Of a stretch of DNA of 64,000 nt, positions 1-9,296 are shown one piece after another. Under the pieces are notes generated by a model. It was given only the letters and a program-made list of their open reading frames with translations. It was not told the DNA's origin and did no database searches. A program made the translations under genes and the position numbers. The number at the start of each line of letters is the position of its first letter. Position 1 is the first letter of the stretch. The stretch spans positions 22,247 to 86,246 of the forward strand of contig JAISKB010000024.1 in the NCBI GenBank assembly GCA_031261085.1, written 5' to 3'. The DNA is from Christensenellaceae bacterium (GTDB lineage Bacteria > Bacillota > Clostridia > Christensenellales > CAG-138).

Positions 1-1430
1 CGCTTGAGTGTAAAGCGAAAGCTGGTGCCGCTCCCCAATTGGCTGTCTACCGTGATGTTTTGCCCGTGCGCATCCACGATGCGCTTTACGATGCTCAAAC
101 CCAGGCCTGTCCCGCTCTGCGCGCCCGGCGTATGCGCCTTTTCGGCCTTGTAAAACCGGTCGAATAAATAGGGTATGTCCTCTTTGGCGATGCCCTGCCC
201 GCTATCGGTCACGGTAACGGCGGCCGTACGCCTATCCGCCGCAATGGTCGAAATCGAAAGGCTGCCCTCTTCGGCGGTGAATTTTAGGGCGTTGTCGATG
301 AGGTTGCGCACCACCTGCGCAATCTGTCCCACATCTGCTTCAACATAGCAGTATGGGTCCAATAAGTCAAGCGCAATTTGTATTTTTTTCGCATCGATGC
401 GCGCTTCGAACGTGAGCAGCGTGCGGGCGATCAGCTCATTGACGTCGAACACCTCCGGCGTGAACACGTTTTGGCCGGATTCGATGCGCGCCAAATCCAG
501 CAGGCCGTTCACCATGCCGGTCATGCGCCGGTTTTCGTTTATCACGATTTCAAGATACTTGGGCGTTTCCTCCGCCGAAATGGTGCCATCCTGCATGGCC
601 TCCAAAAAACCGCGCATCGAGGTGAGCGGCGAGCGCAGCTCATGCGATACGTTGGCCACAAAGCTGCGGCGCGCCTGCTCCAGCGTGTTCAGCTCATCGG
701 CCATGATGTTGAAGCTCTTGCTCAGCTGGCCCACCTCATCGGCGCCGCCATCGGGTATGCGCAGCCCAAACTCGCCCTTCGAAAAGCGCATCACGGTGCT
801 GCTCATATTGGTGATGGGCTTGGTGATGCGCCCCGTGAGGTAGCTTACCGCCATAAACGCCAGCACCACCGCGATGCAGCCATACAGCAGCACATCCATC
901 CACACCTGGCGGATGGAGGCGTTGATGCGGCTCATATCGGTATGCAAAAACAGCGCCGCCACGCGCGTATCGCCATCGGATATGGCGGTGGATAGCGAGA
1001 TGACGGGTATGTTCGCCTGGCCGCTGAGCATGTTTTTGTATATGCCGCCCGCATCGGCGCCGCTTAGCAGGCGTGCCGCCGCCGCTTCAATATCCAGCTC
1101 CGGCGCCCCGTTCCATTTGGCCTGATCCTCGGCATCGATAAATACGCGCTTGCCATATTTATCGTCGGCAAAGCGCAGCACAATCAGCGCGTCGTATTGG
1201 CGGGCAATGGTAAGCAGCTCCCGCTCGGCCACGGGGCGCTTATCGTCATCCATATACCGGTTGCGCACCGTATCGGCAATCTCCGCCGCCTCGCGCTGCA
1301 GTTCGCCCTCTTTTTCGCTCACATATTGCTGTTGAAACATACTGCCCACCGTCACGCCCAGCAGCGCAAGCAAACCCAGCGTAACGGACAGATAGGTTAT
1401 CAGCATACGGGAGAACAGTGTTTTCATCAT
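1..1430 (-). CDS. Sensor histidine kinase, 3' end cut by window edge
   Basis: This is the membrane sensor kinase partner of the response regulator immediately upstream. It is absent from the ORF track because it has no stop inside the window. Reading from ATG 1430 it has an N-terminal membrane segment (LITYLSVTLGLLALLGVTVG), an extracytoplasmic domain, a second membrane segment (VLLYGCIAVVLAFMAVSYLTG), a HAMP linker, a HisKA H-box (VANVSHELRSPLTSMRGF, roughly residue 260) and an HATPase_c domain with N-box (NLIDNALKFT) and G-boxes (DSGQGI, GTGLGLSIVKRI). The H-box His is the phosphorylation site. The start is supported by AAAGGA about 10 nt upstream, and the gene lies 15 nt after the regulator, so they form one operon. 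Only the extreme C-terminus is missing. The architecture is PhoR/ResE-like; the stimulus cannot be told. Confidence 0.9.
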   Translation of the reverse strand, partial: MMKTLFSRMLITYLSVTLGLLALLGVTVGSMFQQQYVSEKEGELQREAAEIADTVRNRYMDDDKRPVAERELLTIARQYDALIVLRFADDKYGKRVFIDAEDQAKWNGAPELDIEAAAARLLSGADAGGIYKNMLSGQANIPVISLSTAISDGDTRVAALFLHTDMSRINASIRQVWMDVLLYGCIAVVLAFMAVSYLTGRITKPITNMSSTVMRFSKGEFGLRIPDGGADEVGQLSKSFNIMADELNTLEQARRSFVANVSHELRSPLTSMRGFLEAMQDGTISAEETPKYLEIVINENRRMTGMVNGLLDLARIESGQNVFTPEVFDVNELIARTLLTFEARIDAKKIQIALDLLDPYCYVEADVGQIAQVVRNLIDNALKFTAEEGSLSISTIAADRRTAAVTVTDSGQGIAKEDIPYLFDRFYKAEKAHTPGAQSGTGLGLSIVKRIVDAHGQNITVDSQLGSGTSFRFTLK

Positions 1431-1445
1431 GCGGAAAGAATCCTT

Positions 1446-2126
1446 TTATTTGCAGGCTTCGAATTTATAGCCCACACCCCATACGGTTTTGATCTGCCAT
1501 GCATCGCGCTCGCCCAGCTTTTCGCGGATGCGCTTTACATGCACATCCACCGTGCGGGAATCGCCGAAGAAGTCGAAGCCCCACACCTGCTCCAAAAGCT
1601 GCTCGCGCGTGAACACCTTGCCTTCGCGCGCGGCCAAAAAGAACAGCAGCTCTATCTCTTTGGGTGGCATTTCGACCTGCTTGCCATCGAGTATGACGGA
1701 ATAATGGTCGAGCGACACGCTCAGCCCCTCAAAGGCGATGGCGCGCTCGCTTTCGGGCGCGGCGCTGCGCCGCAGCACCGCCTTTATGCGGGCCAGCAGC
1801 TCCTTGGCGTCAAACGGTTTTACGATGTAGTCATCCGCGCCCAAATCAAGGCCCTGCACCCGGTCGAGCGTATCGCCCTTGGCGGTAAGCATGATGACGG
1901 GCACGCCGCTTTCGGCGCGCAGCTTGGATAGCACCTCCCAGCCATCCAGGCCGGGCAGCATAACATCGAGCACCACCAGCGCGGGCTGTACCTTGCGGAA
2001 CAGCTGCAGCGCATCATCCCCGCGCTCGCCGCACGCCACGTTGTACCCTTCTTTGCGCAAATACATCTCTATAATCGCGAGTATATTGCGATCGTCGTCG
2101 ATAACCAGTATCGTGTTATTTTCCAT
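1446..2126 (-). CDS. OmpR/PhoB-family response regulator
   Basis: This is a cytoplasmic DNA-binding regulator phosphorylated by the kinase encoded next to it. The receiver domain spans about residues 1-120 with the acidic pocket D10-D12, phosphoacceptor D54 (LVVLDVMLPG), T81 and K103 (IVKPF), all intact. A winged-helix DNA-binding domain follows at about 130-226, with the typical ELLFFLAAREGKVFTREQLL and SRTVDVHVKRIREKLG segments. The length of 226 aa is normal for the family. It sits 2 nt downstream of the DUF523 gene and 15 nt upstream of the kinase, so it is probably co-transcribed with both. Targets are unknown. Confidence 0.95.
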   Translation of the reverse strand: MENNTILVIDDDRNILAIIEMYLRKEGYNVACGERGDDALQLFRKVQPALVVLDVMLPGLDGWEVLSKLRAESGVPVIMLTAKGDTLDRVQGLDLGADDYIVKPFDAKELLARIKAVLRRSAAPESERAIAFEGLSVSLDHYSVILDGKQVEMPPKEIELLFFLAAREGKVFTREQLLEQVWGFDFFGDSRTVDVHVKRIREKLGERDAWQIKTVWGVGYKFEACK

Positions 2127-2128
2127 AT

Positions 2129-2614
2129 CTACAGCACCTCCGCTTTTTCGCCTCGTTGCCCGCCATAGGGCCGGAGAGATTCGGTTACCACCTGTATGCC
2201 GTTTTGCTTGAGCAGCGCGGCGGTCACGCCATCGCCGCCCCTTAGCGCGCCGCTAAAGCTGCCGTCGTAAATTTTGCCCGTGCCGCACGAGGGGCTGCGC
2301 GCCTTGAGTATGGCATAGCCTATGCCCTGCGCCTTGCAGATAGCCAACGCGGCATAGGCGCCCTGTATAAACCGCTCGCTCACATCCTGGCCGGCACGGT
2401 TTAAAACCTTGGCCCTGCCCGCCAAAACATCAGCGCCCTCGCCGCCTATGATTTCGCTGGGCTCGCGCGGGGTGGGCAGGCCGCCCAGGCATTCCGGGCA
2501 GATGCACACCGCTTCTCCCTGCCGCACCAGCTCCAAAACCGCGGCATTGGGCTTGCTGCCGCCATCATAGCGGCAGGCCTCCCCGGCCAGGCATTGCGAA
2601 ACCGCTATTTTCAT
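2129..2614 (-). CDS. DUF523 family protein
   Basis: This is a small cysteine-rich DUF523 protein of unknown biochemical role. The family-defining start MKIAVSQCLAGEACRYDGG, the motif CICPECLGGLPTPREPSEI and the motif ARSPSCGTGKIYDGSFSG are all present; the conserved cysteines suggest metal or redox chemistry but this is inference. The ORF track begins at 2671, but the conserved sequence begins at ATG 2614, which is preceded by GGGGAGGA about 12 nt upstream, so I moved the start. The resulting 161 aa suits the family. The gene is tightly packed against the response regulator downstream. Confidence 0.85.
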   Translation of the reverse strand: MKIAVSQCLAGEACRYDGGSKPNAAVLELVRQGEAVCICPECLGGLPTPREPSEIIGGEGADVLAGRAKVLNRAGQDVSERFIQGAYAALAICKAQGIGYAILKARSPSCGTGKIYDGSFSGALRGGDGVTAALLKQNGIQVVTESLRPYGGQRGEKAEVL

Positions 2615-2691
2615 TTTATCATACCATCCTCCCCGGCGGCGAGTATGAACGCCATGTAAATTCTCCGCCATAAGACGGTGATTTATCGCGT

Positions 2692-5043
2692 TTATTTTTT
2701 TAAAGTGACCACCGTAACGCCGGCGTCCCCCTCACCATAGTTCCCTATGCGGAAGGTTCGTACGCGCTTATGATGCCGCAAATAATCCTGTATGCCGCTG
2801 CGCAGCGCCCCCGTGCCCTTGCCGTGCAGTATGCTGACCTCGCTTAAGCCGTGCATCGCCGCGTTGTCGAGGTAGCGATCCACCGCCAGCACGGCCTCAT
2901 CCACCAAAAGGCCCCGCACATCCAGCTGCAAGCCGGCCTGCTCGTTGGTTTCGAGCTGTATTTTGCCCAAGCCCTTTTGCGGCGTGTTATCCTGCGCCAA
3001 GCGCAAATCCGCAAGCGGCACCGTCAGCTTTACGATGCCGGCCTGCACCAAAACATCGCCCTTGGCATCCGGCTTCGTTAGCACACTCGCCTTTTGCTCC
3101 AGCGATACGATGCGCACCGTATCCCCCGGTGAGACGGTTTTGGGCGGGCTGCCCGCCGCGTGCTTTTTGGGGGCCGCCAGCTCCGCAAGGCCGGCTTCCT
3201 GCGCCCTAAGCGCATCCCGCGCGCGCTGAATCTCTCTATCCGCACTGCTTTGGCTTATGCCCTTGCTGCCGCGCAGCTCCTTGATGAGCTTTTCCGTTTC
3301 ATCGCGCGCGGCGGAAACGATTTTGCGCGCTTCCTCCCGCGCCTTGGCGCGCAGCCTATCCTGCTCGGCGCCGAGCTTTTCGCGCTCGGCATCCACCTCG
3401 CGGCGCAGCCTTTCGAGCTCCTGCCGCGCCCGCGCCGCCATATCCTTTTCCTCTTCGGCCAAGCGGCGCTGCGCCTGCGCGCCCGAAATGATATCCTCAA
3501 AGCGGATATCCTCATTTTTGAGGTACCCCTTTGCCGCCTCGATAAGATGCGGCTGCAGCCCCAGCCTGCTGGATATTTCGAACGCGTTGGATTTGCCCGG
3601 TATGCCTATGAACAGCCGGTAGGTGGGGCACAGCCTATCCACATCAAATTCCATCGATGCGTTTTCCATGCCCGCTTTGGTGAGCGCAAACGCCTTTATT
3701 TCGCTATAATGCGTGGTGGCCACCGTGCGCACGCCCCGCGCGTGCAGCTCCTCCAATATGCTCATGGCCAGCGCGGCGCCCTCTATGGGGTCGGTCCCCG
3801 CGCCCAGCTCATCGAGCAGCACCAGCGCGCCCGGGGTTGCCGCGGCCAATATCTCCACGATGTTGGTCATATGGCCCGAGAACGTCGAAAGGCTTTGCTC
3901 GATGCTCTGCTCATCGCCAATATCGGCATACACCGCGTCGAACACGCTCAGCTCGCTGCCCTCATCCGCCGGGATGAACATGCCGCTGTGCGCCATGAGC
4001 ACAAACAAGCCCACGGTTTTAAGCGTGACGGTTTTACCGCCGGTATTGGGCCCGGTGATGATGAGCGTGGTAAAATCGCGGCCCAGCCAAATATCTATGG
4101 GCTGCACGCGGTTGGCGGGTATGAGCGGATGCCGCCCGCGCAGTATGCGCACATAGCCCTCGTCGTTGAGCTTGGGCCGCACGGCGCGCATATCCTTGGC
4201 GAGCTTCGCCTTGGCGAACGCCAGGTCGATATCGCCCAATACCGCCAGCGCATGGTAGATATCCTCGCCATAGGGGGCGCACAGCGCGGTGAGCTCGGCG
4301 AGTATGCGCTCTATCTCCTCGGCCTCTTCGCCCAGCAGTTTTTTATATTCGTTGCCCAACTCCACCACCGCCGCCGGTTCGATAAACAGCGTCGCCCCGC
4401 TGCCGGATTGATCGTGCACCAGCCCCGGCACGTTTTGACGGTATTCCTGCTTGATGGGCAGCACGAAGCGGCCGCTGCGGATGGTGATGAGCGGCTCCTG
4501 CAAATATTTTTGGAACGAGGTGGATCGTATCATGGCGTCCAGGCGTTCCCGCACCTTTTCGTTGGTGAGCCGCATACTGCGGCGGATGCGGGACAGCGCG
4601 GGGGACGCACCGTCGAATATCTCCTCCTCGCCGATGATACAGCGGGCAATCTCCTCCTCGATGCTGCGGTGCGTAGGCAAATACGCGGCCATATTTTGGA
4701 GCAAATCGCAGTTTTCTTGCGCCTCTACCGCCTCTTTGCACAGCCGCGCCGCGCGCAGGCAGCGGCTTACGCCCAGCAGCTCCCCGGGGGTTAGGTACAG
4801 CGCCGCGTGCATGCGCTTAAGGCAAACGCGCATATCGGGGAAATCATCCACCGGGGCATGCCCCGTGCGCAGGTAAATCCCCTCCGCCTCGGCGGTACAC
4901 GCCAGCTGCCGCCGCACGCCATCGGCCTGCGCGCAAGGCTCGATTGCCTCCGCCAATTCGCGGCCCACGCAACAGCCGGCCCGCTCGGCAAGCATCGCCC
5001 TAATTTTATCGTATTCCAGCGTTTTAAGCACTCTATCCTGCAT
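2692..5043 (-). CDS. mutS2: MutS2 family ATPase/endonuclease
   Basis: MutS2 is a MutS-like ATPase. In Firmicutes it has been linked to suppression of homologous recombination and to rescue of collided ribosomes. The 783-aa length is typical. An N-terminal MutS core and clamp region is followed by the Walker A motif GPNTGGKTVTLKT (about residue 333), Walker B (LVLLDELGAGTDP) and the H-loop ATTHYSEIKAF. A coiled-coil segment rich in E/R/K (about 510-610) precedes a C-terminal Smr domain with LDVRGLLVDEA and HGKGTGALR, the nuclease signature. ATG 5043 is preceded by AGGGTAG. It lies 21 nt downstream of the U32 gene on the same strand. Confidence 0.97.
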   Translation of the reverse strand: MQDRVLKTLEYDKIRAMLAERAGCCVGRELAEAIEPCAQADGVRRQLACTAEAEGIYLRTGHAPVDDFPDMRVCLKRMHAALYLTPGELLGVSRCLRAARLCKEAVEAQENCDLLQNMAAYLPTHRSIEEEIARCIIGEEEIFDGASPALSRIRRSMRLTNEKVRERLDAMIRSTSFQKYLQEPLITIRSGRFVLPIKQEYRQNVPGLVHDQSGSGATLFIEPAAVVELGNEYKKLLGEEAEEIERILAELTALCAPYGEDIYHALAVLGDIDLAFAKAKLAKDMRAVRPKLNDEGYVRILRGRHPLIPANRVQPIDIWLGRDFTTLIITGPNTGGKTVTLKTVGLFVLMAHSGMFIPADEGSELSVFDAVYADIGDEQSIEQSLSTFSGHMTNIVEILAAATPGALVLLDELGAGTDPIEGAALAMSILEELHARGVRTVATTHYSEIKAFALTKAGMENASMEFDVDRLCPTYRLFIGIPGKSNAFEISSRLGLQPHLIEAAKGYLKNEDIRFEDIISGAQAQRRLAEEEKDMAARARQELERLRREVDAEREKLGAEQDRLRAKAREEARKIVSAARDETEKLIKELRGSKGISQSSADREIQRARDALRAQEAGLAELAAPKKHAAGSPPKTVSPGDTVRIVSLEQKASVLTKPDAKGDVLVQAGIVKLTVPLADLRLAQDNTPQKGLGKIQLETNEQAGLQLDVRGLLVDEAVLAVDRYLDNAAMHGLSEVSILHGKGTGALRSGIQDYLRHHKRVRTFRIGNYGEGDAGVTVVTLKK

Positions 5044-5064
5044 ACTGCTACCCTATCGTATGTA

Positions 5065-7149
5065 TTAAATGACCGTGCGGTTCCAGTGCCCGCGCGTAAA
5101 ATTCTGCGGCGGGGCCACCGTTTCGCCCCCGCGCGCCAGTACCGCCGCGCGCACCCGCCCCGTTACCTGCGCGGGCGTTTCATCGTAAAAGGCCAGCTGC
5201 AAGCCCTCGGGCGGCGGGAGCTCGCCCACCAGGTCGAGTATATCGGTGGGCAGGCAATTGAGCATGCGCACCAGACAGCCGCCGTTTTGGCGTATGCCGC
5301 TGAGCGGAAACGCGCGCCCCGCCTCATCGTAGAGTATACCCTCGCCCTCGCACCCCTTGCAGCCCCGGCTCTCCTTTAAAGGGCAATGCAGCAGCTGCAT
5401 AAGCTGCGCGCGGCCATATACGCTTACCGCCGCGCCCTGTGCCGCCAGTATATCACGCATTTGCGGTTTTGTCAGTTCCAACGATAGCGTTACGCGGGTA
5501 AATCCCCTATCCTGCAGCGCGCGCAGGGCGGCCGTGTTCAGCACGTTCATCTGCGTGCCCGCAATGCGCAGCTCCAGCCCCTGCAGCCACGCCAGCTGGC
5601 CGATGTTGGCCGCGATGCCGCCATCCACCAGGCCAAGGGCCGCAATATCCCGCAGGCGTTCGCATTCCCCCGCGTGCATGGCCGCCGCCGGCAAGGATAT
5701 GAGCAGCTTCGCGCGCCGCCGAATATCTTGCAAGGCCTGCCACTCCCGCGCATCATACCGCCAAGGCTCCAGCGCGATTTCATCGGCCCCGGCTTGGGCC
5801 GCCGCGTAGGCCTGCGTCGCACAGCGCACGATTGCCGTGACGCGCGGCTTGCCCGCTTCGCCCGGCCCACGCGGCTTTGGCGCACTATAGGTTGGCGCGG
5901 CCGCGACGGCACGCCGCACGCAAAGCGCTTGCAGCAAGGCCTCTGTCGCCTGCCGCCGCAGCTCGTTAAGGGCGCGCAGGGGCAAAAAGGCATACGCATC
6001 CACATCGGCTTCCACCTTCCGCGCAAAAAACGGCGTATCCCCCAGCTTTTGCACCTGCTCGGCATAGCGCGCCGCCTGCTGCGGCTTTTGCGCCACTTCG
6101 GGCACCTCGCCCTGTGCGGTAACCGCCGCATCGCCCAGCGCCATGGTAAGCGTGGCGGGCTGGTTTTGCCGCACGCAAAGCCGCAAATCCACAGGCTGCT
6201 TGCGCGCTTCCTGCGCATAGGTTTGCGCCGCGGCCCTGCACAGCGCCGCGGGCGGCTCCGCGCCGGCCACGCAGCCGGTAACGCCGTCATCGCCATAAAA
6301 GTACCCGGTGCGGCCCTCGCCCCGGTTGAACATCGCCAGCATATCCCGTTTTAGCGCGCGCCGCTCCTCTAAAGAGGCGCCATCGAGCGCGCGGCGGTAG
6401 GCGTGCGTAACCACCGCCACATATTCGGCCCGCTTCATGCGCCCCTCGATCTTGAGCCAATCTACGCCCGCCTGCGCCATATCATCGAGGCAGTCGAGCA
6501 TACAAAGGTCGCTCAGGCTTAAGCAATAATCACCCTGCCCCGGCAGCGCCTTCACGCAGGCGCGCTTGCGGCAGGGCTGGGCGCAAACGCCGCGGTTGCC
6601 GCTGCGCTCCCCCACCATGGAGGAATATAAGCACGCGCCCGAAACGCTCATGCACAGCGCCCCGTGCGCAAATGCTTCCAGCGCTATGGGCACCGCGTCG
6701 TGTATGGCGCGTATCCGCCCCAGGGGCAGCTCCCGCGCCAATACCGCGCATTGTAAGCCCATGCCCTCCGCCGCCCGCGCGCCCTCTATGCTGTGTATGC
6801 CCATCTGCGTGCTGGCATGCAACGGCAGCTCGGGCAGCTCGCGCCGCAGTATGTCGGCCAAGCCCCAATCCTGCACGATGGCGGCATCCGCCCCGGCGCG
6901 GCACAAAAACGCCGCAAAGCCGCGCGCCTCGGGGAGCTCTCTATCGGTAAGCAGCGTGTTGAGCGCGATGAAAGCGCGCACGCCCCGCGCATGGCAATAA
7001 TCTATCGCGGCCTGTATCTCTTCCTCGCTAAAATTAGCGGCGTTACGCCGCGCGTTAAACGCGCCGCCGCCAAAGTATACGCCATCCGCCCCGTTTTGCA
7101 CGGCGGCGATAAGGCTTTGCATGTTGCCCGCAGGGGATAAAAGCTGCAT
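5065..7149 (-). CDS. Peptidase U32 family protein (DUF3656-containing)
   Basis: This belongs to the U32 family. Well-studied members are RNA hydroxylases (RlhA on 23S rRNA, TrhP on tRNA) rather than proteases, so an RNA-modification role is likely but inferred. The N-terminal barrel reads MQLLSPAGNMQSLIAAVQNGADGVYFGG, followed by the family signature containing LKIEGRMKRAEYVA. Four clustered cysteines (CLYSS through CAQPCRKRAC) fit an iron-sulfur cluster. The middle (about 300-400) resembles DUF3656, and a second U32-like half follows with CKGCEGEG. The length, 694 aa, matches the two-half form. ATG 7149 follows AGGAGG at ideal spacing. The neighbouring zapA-U32-mutS2 order is consistent with a conserved clostridial cluster. 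Confidence 0.9.
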   Translation of the reverse strand: MQLLSPAGNMQSLIAAVQNGADGVYFGGGAFNARRNAANFSEEEIQAAIDYCHARGVRAFIALNTLLTDRELPEARGFAAFLCRAGADAAIVQDWGLADILRRELPELPLHASTQMGIHSIEGARAAEGMGLQCAVLARELPLGRIRAIHDAVPIALEAFAHGALCMSVSGACLYSSMVGERSGNRGVCAQPCRKRACVKALPGQGDYCLSLSDLCMLDCLDDMAQAGVDWLKIEGRMKRAEYVAVVTHAYRRALDGASLEERRALKRDMLAMFNRGEGRTGYFYGDDGVTGCVAGAEPPAALCRAAAQTYAQEARKQPVDLRLCVRQNQPATLTMALGDAAVTAQGEVPEVAQKPQQAARYAEQVQKLGDTPFFARKVEADVDAYAFLPLRALNELRRQATEALLQALCVRRAVAAAPTYSAPKPRGPGEAGKPRVTAIVRCATQAYAAAQAGADEIALEPWRYDAREWQALQDIRRRAKLLISLPAAAMHAGECERLRDIAALGLVDGGIAANIGQLAWLQGLELRIAGTQMNVLNTAALRALQDRGFTRVTLSLELTKPQMRDILAAQGAAVSVYGRAQLMQLLHCPLKESRGCKGCEGEGILYDEAGRAFPLSGIRQNGGCLVRMLNCLPTDILDLVGELPPPEGLQLAFYDETPAQVTGRVRAAVLARGGETVAPPQNFTRGHWNRTVI

Positions 7150-7166
7150 GTGGCCTCCTAAAGCTG

Positions 7167-7203
7167 CTAAAAAGCGGCCCGGGGAAACGTCCCTGAGCCG
7201 CTA
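7167..7203 (-). terminator. Probable Rho-independent terminator after zapA
   Basis: On the minus strand AGCGGC...GCCGCT forms a stem that is extended by AGGG/CCCC with a few unpaired bases, and is followed by TTTTTAG. It sits in the 69-nt gap between zapA and the U32 gene, so it may only partly uncouple the two. Confidence 0.55.
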
Positions 7204-7218
7204 TAACGCACAGCGGGG

Positions 7219-7554
7219 TTATTTGTTGGGGATGGGCTGCTTGCTCTCTTGCTGGGTTTCGAATGGGCGTTTGACCGGGGTGACCATGCGCGGCATCTCC
7301 CGCAGTTGGGAAATGCGGGAATCCAGCGCGTCATAATCCTCCCGCAGCTTATGCAGCTCATCAGAGATATTGAGCGCCGCCAGCAACGCGCAGTTACCCG
7401 TGCTCAGGGTGGGGTAAGCGCGCTGCAATTCATCTATTTTCGTGTTTACATATTCGGCGATGCGGCATATATAGGCTTCGTTTTCTTCTGCCGACAGGCG
7501 AAATTCCTGCCCGCCAATATGCACCGTAACGTGTGTTTTTTCAGTCTGATCCAT
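7219..7554 (-). CDS. zapA: Cell division protein ZapA
   Basis: ZapA stabilises the FtsZ ring at midcell. The 111-aa protein shows the family N-terminus (KTHVTVHIGGQEFRLSAEEN) followed by YICRIAEYVNTKIDEL and ALLAALNISDELHKL, then a helical coiled-coil segment (LREDYDALDSRISQL) used for dimerisation. A short basic tail ends the protein. A GGGAGC ribosome site lies upstream of ATG 7554. It is followed by a probable terminator and the U32 gene, a gene order consistent with other clostridial genomes. Confidence 0.92.
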   Translation of the reverse strand: MDQTEKTHVTVHIGGQEFRLSAEENEAYICRIAEYVNTKIDELQRAYPTLSTGNCALLAALNISDELHKLREDYDALDSRISQLREMPRMVTPVKRPFETQQESKQPIPNK

Positions 7555-7679
7555 ATATCAGCAGCTCCCAAGCAATATATTGTATCGTTGTTGCCTAATT
7601 ATACAATAACTTGTGCCTGCTTGCAAGCACACATACCGCATATTTTAACATATTTGTGATAAAATACGCCTTTTTTCTA

Positions 7680-8330
7680 TTAATCTCGCAGCTGCGCCAC
7701 GACATGCAGCGTGCCTTCGCCGCCCTCCTGCATTTTATAGCAGGAAAAATCGATGCCGCTCGCCTTGCGCTCGCCCTTATCGCCGGTTTGCAGCGTGCGC
7801 TGCACAAGGTAGGCCATGCCATCCTTATCCGCCGCGGCCAGCGTCTCCTCAACATCCAGCGCGGACAGCAGCGCCGCCAATGCGGTTTGCCGCCACGCTT
7901 CCTCCGCCATATAGCGCGCCAAGCGCTGTTCATACAAGTCCATTTCGATGAGCGTGGCGTTTGGGGAAGGCTCCTTGGGCGCCTCCAAAAACGGCGTCAC
8001 CAGCACAAAGCCGCTCACGCCGCCTTGCCGCAGCGATAGCTGCAGGCGCGCGGGCTCTTCCCCTTCCCGCTTTAGCGCATACTCACTGCCCGGCAACTCG
8101 CTCTCGACAGCTTCCCATTGCGCGCGCAGGCCATAGCCCTGGGCGTTTTGCACGAATATATCCTCGGCGGGGTATATGCGCGCCGGCAGCGCGGGCGTTT
8201 CCTCCGCCGCCGCTTGCTTTGCGGGCAAGCCCTCCCGCAAAAGGTACAGCGCGGCGCAAAGCGCGATCATCACCGCGGTAAACAGCATGCCAAACAGCTT
8301 GTTTCTCTTCGCGTCGCCCTTGTTTCCCAT
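7680..8330 (-). CDS. Hypothetical membrane-anchored protein
   Basis: I do not recognise a family. The 216-aa protein begins with a short basic stretch and one membrane segment (LFGMLFTAVMIALCAALYLL, residues about 13-32), so the remaining 180 residues probably lie outside the membrane. The exported part is rich in A, E, L and R and contains two Cys residues or fewer. It starts 3 nt after the rluD stop, and a GGGGAGTG ribosome site sits inside the rluD tail, so it is translationally linked to lspA-rluD. No catalytic motif is visible. Confidence 0.7.
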   Translation of the reverse strand: MGNKGDAKRNKLFGMLFTAVMIALCAALYLLREGLPAKQAAAEETPALPARIYPAEDIFVQNAQGYGLRAQWEAVESELPGSEYALKREGEEPARLQLSLRQGGVSGFVLVTPFLEAPKEPSPNATLIEMDLYEQRLARYMAEEAWRQTALAALLSALDVEETLAAADKDGMAYLVQRTLQTGDKGERKASGIDFSCYKMQEGGEGTLHVVAQLRD

Positions 8331-8333
8331 ACT

Positions 8334-9296
8334 TCACTCCCCAAAGCTCTGCCGCAAAAAGGCTTCAATATCGCCGGTGTACCCCGCCCGCTTGAGCGCG
8401 GATAGAAAATGCCCCGGCACCGGCGCGGCGAACGTCATCTCTTCGCCGGTGCGCGGGTGCCGCAGCGTTAGCCGCGCGGCGTGCAGCGCCTGACCCTTTA
8501 GCCCCAGCTTGGGCTTAGCCGGCCCATATACCGTATCCCCCGCCACGGGGTGACCCAAGCTCGCCAAATGCACGCGGATTTGGTGTGTGCGGCCGGTTTC
8601 CAGCCGCGCCTCCACCAGCGTAAAATCGCCGTACCGCATAAGCACCCGCCAATGGGTGATGGCCGCGCGGCCGCCCGATGTGACGGCCATCTTTTTGCGG
8701 TCGAGCCTATGCCGCCCGATGGGCGCGTTCACGGTGCCTTCCTCCTGCTTTATGTTGCCCTCCACCAGGGCGAGATAGGTGCGCCGGGCCGTATGCGCTT
8801 TGAGCTGCGCGCTTAAGGATTGATGCGCCACGTCGTTTTTGGCCATCACGATAAGGCCGCTGGTGAGCTTGTCGATGCGGTGCACGATGCCCGGGCGCAT
8901 TTCGCCGCCTATACCCGAAAGGTCTTTTAAGTGATAGAGCGCGGCGTTCACCAGCGTGCCGCCCGCATTGCCTGCCGCCGGGTGCACAACCATGCCCTGC
9001 GGCTTATCGATAACCGCCATATCGGCATCTTCATATATAATGGAAAGTGGAATATCCTCGGGCGCAATATCCACCGGCGCGGGTGCCGGCAACGCGATGC
9101 ACACGCTATCGCCCAATTTGAGCTTATGATTGGCTTTGGCCGGCTGCCCATTCACCTGTACCGCCGCGCTTTCGATAACACGCTGCATCTGCGCCCGCGT
9201 TTGCCCGGCCGTGCGCGCGCAAAAAACATCCAGCCGCTCGCCGGCCAAATCGGCCGCGGCAAGTAACGGCTGCCCGGTTTGCGCATCGCAGGTCAC
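8334..9296 (-). CDS. RluA/RluD-family pseudouridine synthase
   Basis: This enzyme converts uridine to pseudouridine in rRNA or tRNA. An N-terminal S4 RNA-binding domain (ERLDVFCARTAGQTRAQMQRVIE) precedes the catalytic domain with motif II GIVHRIDKLTSGLIVMAKN, whose Asp is the catalytic residue, and motif III TGRTHQIRVHLASLGHPVAGD. The length of 320 aa fits. The GTG start overlaps the lspA stop by 4 nt (GTGA), a lspA-rluD coupling found widely in Firmicutes. Which uridines are targeted cannot be decided from sequence; RluD-like is the closest subgroup. Confidence 0.93.
   Translation of the reverse strand: MTCDAQTGQPLLAAADLAGERLDVFCARTAGQTRAQMQRVIESAAVQVNGQPAKANHKLKLGDSVCIALPAPAPVDIAPEDIPLSIIYEDADMAVIDKPQGMVVHPAAGNAGGTLVNAALYHLKDLSGIGGEMRPGIVHRIDKLTSGLIVMAKNDVAHQSLSAQLKAHTARRTYLALVEGNIKQEEGTVNAPIGRHRLDRKKMAVTSGGRAAITHWRVLMRYGDFTLVEARLETGRTHQIRVHLASLGHPVAGDTVYGPAKPKLGLKGQALHAARLTLRHPRTGEEMTFAAPVPGHFLSALKRAGYTGDIEAFLRQSFGE

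Noticed and set aside
378-1931. Plus-strand ORFs of 60-244 aa over the two-component genes
   Set aside because: They lie antisense to the kinase and regulator, are low in complexity and carry no motif.
3160-4794. 544-aa plus-strand ORF
   Set aside because: It is the antisense shadow of mutS2, whose MutS and Smr motifs are clear. High GC opens long antisense frames throughout 1-16.6 kb.
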